From assembly GCA_036504995.1 (NCBI GenBank), contig DASXUG010000007.1, positions 69,026 through 133,025 on the forward strand: a DNA stretch of 64,000 bases. Direction: 5' to 3'. Position numbers and translations under genes: made by a program. The DNA is from DASXUG01 sp036504995 (lineage in GTDB: Bacteria > Pseudomonadota > Gammaproteobacteria > Burkholderiales > Methylophilaceae). This document shows positions 60,856 through 64,000 of the stretch, piece after piece. The notes beneath the pieces were generated by a model. That model worked only from the letters and a program-made list of their open reading frames with translations, was not told the DNA's origin and did not search any database. Positions within the stretch are counted from its first letter, which is position 1. Every line of letters starts with the position of its first letter.

Positions 60856-61950
60856 CTAAATAGCCGCTGTAATAATCCCACCACCTAGGCACACGTTGCT
60901 TTCGTAGACTACGGCAGATTGGCCTGGGGTAATCGCCCATTGTTTCTGCCCGAATTTAATCTCGGTGAGATCGCCTGTTAGTTTGTCTATTTCACAAGGC
61001 GCATCTGGCTGGCGGTAGCGGGTTTTTGCGGCATACACCCAATTGGTTTCTGGTGCTTGTGGGCTGATCCAGTGCAATTGGCTGGCTTGCAGGCCATCAT
61101 TTAATAACAATGGATGTTCATGGCCTTGCACTACGATCAACACATTGTTTTGCATATCTTTACCCGCCACAAACCACGGTTCACCATTGCTGATTTTAGA
61201 GCCGCCAATTTTTAAACCTTGACGTTGCCCCAGTGTGTAATACATCAGGCCATGGTGTTCGCCGACCACTAGCCCTTCTGGCGTTTTCATCTCGCCTGGT
61301 TTGCGCGGCAAATAGCGTTCCAAAAATTCTTGGAATGGACGCTCGCCAATAAAGCAAATGCCAGTTGAGTCTTTTTTACCAGCGGTCACCAAACCAGCTT
61401 GTTCAGCGATTTCGCGTACTTCACGTTTTAGATACTTGCCTAGCGGGAACAGCGTTTTTGAGAGTTGTGCTTGATTTAGGCGATACAAAAAATAACTTTG
61501 GTCTTTGCTGCCATCTTCGGCTTTCAGTAATTGAAATTCACCCGGACGCAGGCGGTTCTCTTGCACCTGTGCGTAATGGCCTGTGGCGATTAAATCGGCA
61601 CCCAAGCCCATGGCATGATCTAAAAATGCTTTGAATTTGATTTCGGAGTTGCAAAAAATATCAGGATTAGGTGTGCGACCTGCTTGGTACTCATCTAAAA
61701 AATTTTGGAATACACGCTCTTTATATTCTTTACTGAAATTAACCGCTTCCAGCTCGATGCCAATTTTGTCGGCGACTGCTGCCGCATCAATTAAATCTTG
61801 CTTGGCTGGGCAATATTCATCAGTGTCATCGTCTTCCCAGTTTTTCATAAAAAGTCCGATGACTTCATAGCCTTGTTGTTTTAGCAATAAAGCGGTTACA
61901 GAGGAATCCACCCCTCCCGACAACCCTACAACGACAGTTTTCTTACTCAT
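60856..61950 (-). CDS. mnmA: tRNA-specific 2-thiouridylase
   Basis: Adds sulfur to U34 of tRNAs for Lys, Glu and Gln. The 364-residue product has the PP-loop VVGLSGGVDSSVTALLL, catalytic cysteines C100 in NPDIFCNSEIKF and C199 in STGICFIGER, and the C-terminal beta-barrel domain. The open frame extends 19 codons upstream, but the ATG at 61950 overlaps the nudJ stop as ATGA and gives the classic MSKKTVVVGLSGG start, so it is chosen. It is translationally coupled to nudJ, a common betaproteobacterial arrangement. Confidence 0.97.
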   Translation of the reverse strand: MSKKTVVVGLSGGVDSSVTALLLKQQGYEVIGLFMKNWEDDDTDEYCPAKQDLIDAAAVADKIGIELEAVNFSKEYKERVFQNFLDEYQAGRTPNPDIFCNSEIKFKAFLDHAMGLGADLIATGHYAQVQENRLRPGEFQLLKAEDGSKDQSYFLYRLNQAQLSKTLFPLGKYLKREVREIAEQAGLVTAGKKDSTGICFIGERPFQEFLERYLPRKPGEMKTPEGLVVGEHHGLMYYTLGQRQGLKIGGSKISNGEPWFVAGKDMQNNVLIVVQGHEHPLLLNDGLQASQLHWISPQAPETNWVYAAKTRYRQPDAPCEIDKLTGDLTEIKFGQKQWAITPGQSAVVYESNVCLGGGIITAAI

Positions 61951-62390
61951 AAATGATTTACAACCTCTAAAGGATAACGCTGTCCAGCCAAATAATCTTC
62001 CACACACTTCAACACCTGTGGGCTGCGATGGATGGTTTGGCTGGCACGGAGTTCATCAATACTCATCCAAACGCTACGCAAAATGCCGTCGTCCAACTTT
62101 TGATCTGGGAGATGTACTCCAACCTTGCCGATATAAGCGAAGCGCAAGTAGGTAATTTCTTTATCTGGGCGTTGCCAATGATATATGCCTAATAAGTTTT
62201 GCGGCGTGAAATCGTAAGCCGTTTCTTCATTCGTCTCTCGAATCACCGCTTGAATTAAGCTTTCACCTTGCTCTAAATGACCTGCTGGTTGATTGATGCG
62301 CATGCCTTCTGCGGTCGTTTCTTCGACCATAAGAAATTTGCCGTCTTGCTCAACAATTGCGGCGACTGTGGTATTGGGTTTCCATTGCAT
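61947..62390 (-). CDS. nudJ: Nudix phosphatase NudJ
   Basis: The 147-residue protein has the Nudix box GHLEQGESLIQAVIRETNEETAY (about 37-59) with the catalytic REXXEE core (RETNEE) and the NudJ opening WKPNTTVAAIVEQDGKFLMVEE. In E. coli NudJ hydrolyses nucleoside di- and triphosphates and HMP-pyrophosphate. The closing Gly of the box is replaced by Ala, as often in NudJ. It overlaps mnmA by four bases (ATGA), so the two are read as one unit. Confidence 0.93.
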   Translation of the reverse strand: MQWKPNTTVAAIVEQDGKFLMVEETTAEGMRINQPAGHLEQGESLIQAVIRETNEETAYDFTPQNLLGIYHWQRPDKEITYLRFAYIGKVGVHLPDQKLDDGILRSVWMSIDELRASQTIHRSPQVLKCVEDYLAGQRYPLEVVNHL

Positions 62391-62666
62391 AGTGCTATTT
62401 GTGCGTGTTTCCGCATATAAACGCCTTATTTTACAGCAAACTGCGCTTGCACAATATGCGAAAGTATTACACGTTTAAAAAGTCAAAAGATACAAAGTGT
62501 AACAAGGTGTAAAAGGTCTGAATTTCACTAAAGTTTTAAACAATATTGTCGTTACAGCTTACATAGGGGCAAGCGTATTTGATTGGTTTGCCTCTACGCC
62601 TCTATTGCTACATTGAGGTGTTAAATAGCGGCCCACTATTTTTTAATTACTACGATAGGATTCAAC

Positions 62667-62891
62667 ATGAAAAAAATGACATTAACTGCTTTAACTTTAA
62701 CGGTACTTGCTAGCCTTTCTTTAAATACGATGGCTGCAGAGGTATGCAAAGTTTCTATGATGGGGCGTGTCTGCTTTGATGATGCTGCAGGCGACGCTGC
62801 AACTGCAGCGCACATGAAAGGTGACGCAGTGGCTGAAGCCGCTAAGAAGGATGCTGGCGCCAAGAAGTTGGCTGATAACGCTGCAAAATAA
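62667..62891 (+). CDS. Small secreted two-cysteine protein
   Basis: The 74-residue product has a clear Sec signal (MKKMTLTALTLTVLASLSLNTMAA, cut about residue 24), leaving a mature peptide of about 50 residues with two cysteines (C27 and C36, in VCKVSMMGRVCFDD) that could form a disulfide, and an Ala-, Asp- and Lys-rich tail. No family is recognised. It has a good ribosome site (TAGGATT, eight bases upstream), a strong terminator downstream and a 276-bp upstream gap, so it looks like a real monocistronic gene encoding an abundant small periplasmic protein. Confidence 0.72.
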   Translation: MKKMTLTALTLTVLASLSLNTMAAEVCKVSMMGRVCFDDAAGDAATAAHMKGDAVAEAAKKDAGAKKLADNAAK

Positions 62892-62930
62892 GTAATTAGC
62901 TACTACACACCTAGCTTTTACTGCCATCCT

Positions 62931-62970
62931 AACGCTTACCAATTGTTCGATTGGTAAGCGTTTCCTTTTG
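62931..62970 (+). terminator. Terminator after the small secreted-protein gene
   Basis: AACGCTTACCAAT (62931-62943) and ATTGGTAAGCGTT (62950-62962) form a perfect 13-bp stem with a six-base loop, exiting into TCCTTTTG. It is 40 bases after the stop at 62891. Confidence 0.85.
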
Positions 62971-63226
62971 TAGCGGTGTAATCGCTACCCCCGCTTAAAT
63001 AGTCAAAATAGCCTGTTTTAATACTTTTAATCCACCGATGCACTGTGAATTCTTTGTTGCAAAATAAATCAACAAAAAAATTGTTCAAGCTTTGATGAAA
63101 TATGACGTAAACCAGTATGACCGATAGGTTTTATAAGCTAATAAAAGATTTAACTGATTGAAGCTTAGGTAAGCAACGCTTACACATATGCCTTAATCCC
63201 CTTAATAGAAAGAAGTGGTGAATCAA
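62971..63226. other. Non-coding gap before the chemoreceptor gene
   Basis: No gene is seen in this AT-rich 256-bp stretch. An ACCGATAG at 63120-63127 resembles a flagellar sigma-28 -10 box (GCCGATAA), about 100 bases before the ATG, but the matching -35 (TATGACGT at 63101-63108) is weak. Confidence 0.35.
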
Positions 63227-64000
63227 ATGACAATTGCAAAACGGATGTATTTATTAATTATAGTCGCCGCCATTGGCTTAGCCGCTATGGCTGGCATTGG
63301 GTATTATCAGATGGAGCGTGTCTATCAATCGGGGAATTTTATCAATGCGATGATTGTGCCGAGCGCTGAAGCATTGGATGATGCGCTGGCTGATTTTGAG
63401 AAAATGAATGGCTTGATCTGGCAGCATATGGCAACGACAGACAATGCCAAAATGCAGGTTATAGAGACAGATGTAGCCAAAGCGCATCAGTCGTTAACCG
63501 ATGTATTCAAAAAATATGAAGAAACACTGATTTCGGATGAAGAAGATAAAGCACTACTAGCCAAAGATCGTGCCATTCTGGCCAAATACGATGAAATGGG
63601 TGGCAACGTTTTAACATTGTCACTTGCCAATAAAAAGCCAGAAGCGCGTGACGCCTTATTAAATGGTGTTGATGCGATTACAGCCATGCAAAAAGCACTT
63701 TCTGATCATCGCGCTTATAACTTTGATCTTGCAAAGAAGACTGCAGAGCAGGGTGCAGCTATTAAGAATAGTGCAACGATTATGGCATTAGGGATTTCAT
63801 TGGCCGTTGCTGCTGCGGTTGTGTTACTGGGCTTATTTATTACACGCAATTTACTTAAACAACTAGGCGCCGAGCCAAGCGAGCTAGCGAAGTTAGCCAG
63901 CAACTTTGCAGACGGAGACTTAAAACAAAAGTTCACGGTAGCCGAAGGCGACAAGACCAGCGTAGCGTACTCGATCAAAGTATTACAACGTACTTTAGAT
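63227..64000 (+). CDS. Methyl-accepting chemotaxis protein, 3' end outside window
   Basis: The frame runs open to the window end, so only 258 N-terminal residues are visible. They show a first transmembrane helix (about 8-27), a periplasmic four-helix-bundle sensor (4HB_MCP type, about 28-180, including VPSAEALDDALADFEKMNGLIWQHM), a second transmembrane helix (about 184-205) and the start of a HAMP domain (about 206-258, FADGDLKQKF). The signalling domain lies beyond the window. ATG 63227 is used, with AGAAAGAAG upstream; two in-frame GTGs at 63215 and 63218 are alternatives. The ligand is unknown. Confidence 0.9.
   Translation, partial: MTIAKRMYLLIIVAAIGLAAMAGIGYYQMERVYQSGNFINAMIVPSAEALDDALADFEKMNGLIWQHMATTDNAKMQVIETDVAKAHQSLTDVFKKYEETLISDEEDKALLAKDRAILAKYDEMGGNVLTLSLANKKPEARDALLNGVDAITAMQKALSDHRAYNFDLAKKTAEQGAAIKNSATIMALGISLAVAAAVVLLGLFITRNLLKQLGAEPSELAKLASNFADGDLKQKFTVAEGDKTSVAYSIKVLQRTLD

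Noticed and set aside
1..64000. CRISPR arrays, tRNA genes, transposase genes
   Set aside because: No evenly spaced direct repeats, no cloverleaf-like segments and no transposase motifs were seen on reading through the window.

Overview
The window looks like a chromosomal segment of a low-to-moderate-GC betaproteobacterium, most likely a methylotroph of the Methylophilaceae (Methylotenera/Methylophilus type). This rests on the argB - HAD nucleotidase - slmA order, the ccoNOQP/ccoGHI cluster, formate-tetrahydrofolate ligase, an exported MxaD-like protein beside a YVTN beta-propeller, and the typical betaproteobacterial leuS-lptE-holA and xseB-ispA-dxs runs. The taxon call is inference from gene content; no marker gene was compared. 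Most of the window is housekeeping with dense small operons on both strands. No tRNA, rRNA, CRISPR array or transposase was seen.

Layout. 1-5.2 kb: tail of a type VI secretion locus (3' part of tssA, an unknown one-span membrane protein, a DUF2345-type vgrG) that stops abruptly by running 98 bp into a convergent GAF-PAS-GGDEF-EAL gene (5.1-7.4 kb). 7.6-13 kb: fhs, argB, a pyrimidine nucleotidase, slmA, PduO-type cobalamin adenosyltransferase, murI. 13-15 kb: an unknown protein and a eukaryote-like leucine-rich-repeat kinase. 15-16.3 kb: CHCC zinc protein and ilvE. 16.5-25.5 kb: SCO1-like copper chaperone followed by the cbb3 oxidase (ccoNOQP) and its maturation genes (ccoG, ccoH, ccoI). 25.8-33.3 kb: mgtC, proA, leuS-lptE-holA, aroC. 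33.4-38.8 kb: transporters, two oxidoreductases and a divergent LysR regulator. 38.9-43.6 kb: folE2 and xseB-ispA-dxs, then a carboxylesterase. 43.8-46.5 kb: a metallo-beta-lactamase-fold phosphodiesterase, two nearly identical tandem type IV pilins, and a vapBC toxin-antitoxin pair. 46.7-54.5 kb: MxaD-like and beta-propeller periplasmic proteins, rppH, a psd-methyltransferase pair, and ilvIHC. 54.8-57.2 kb: a DUF2235 lipase-like protein with an extra C-terminal lectin-like domain plus a membrane-anchored partner of unknown function. 57.2-64 kb: an orphan GspE/PilB ATPase, nadC, a glutathione-transferase-like protein, nudJ-mnmA, a small secreted protein, and the start of a chemotaxis receptor.

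The genes that clearly work together are the cbb3 oxidase block (structural subunits, copper import by CcoI, copper delivery by the SCO1-like protein), branched-chain amino acid synthesis (ilvIHC and ilvE), isoprenoid precursor synthesis (dxs, ispA), and phospholipid head-group chemistry (psd and the methyltransferase).

The most notable non-genic result is a family of three 174-175 bp elements (34575-34749, 47451-47625, 50981-51154). They share imperfect terminal inverted repeats (TGAGA...TCTCA type) and an internal REP-like double hairpin, so they look like a non-autonomous MITE; one supplies the stop codon of a neighbouring gene. Other points of interest are a possible H-type pseudoknot between ccoP and ccoG, the truncated or fused vgrG 3' end, the DUF2235 + lectin-like gene pair, and a small duplicated scar of the folE2 3' end.
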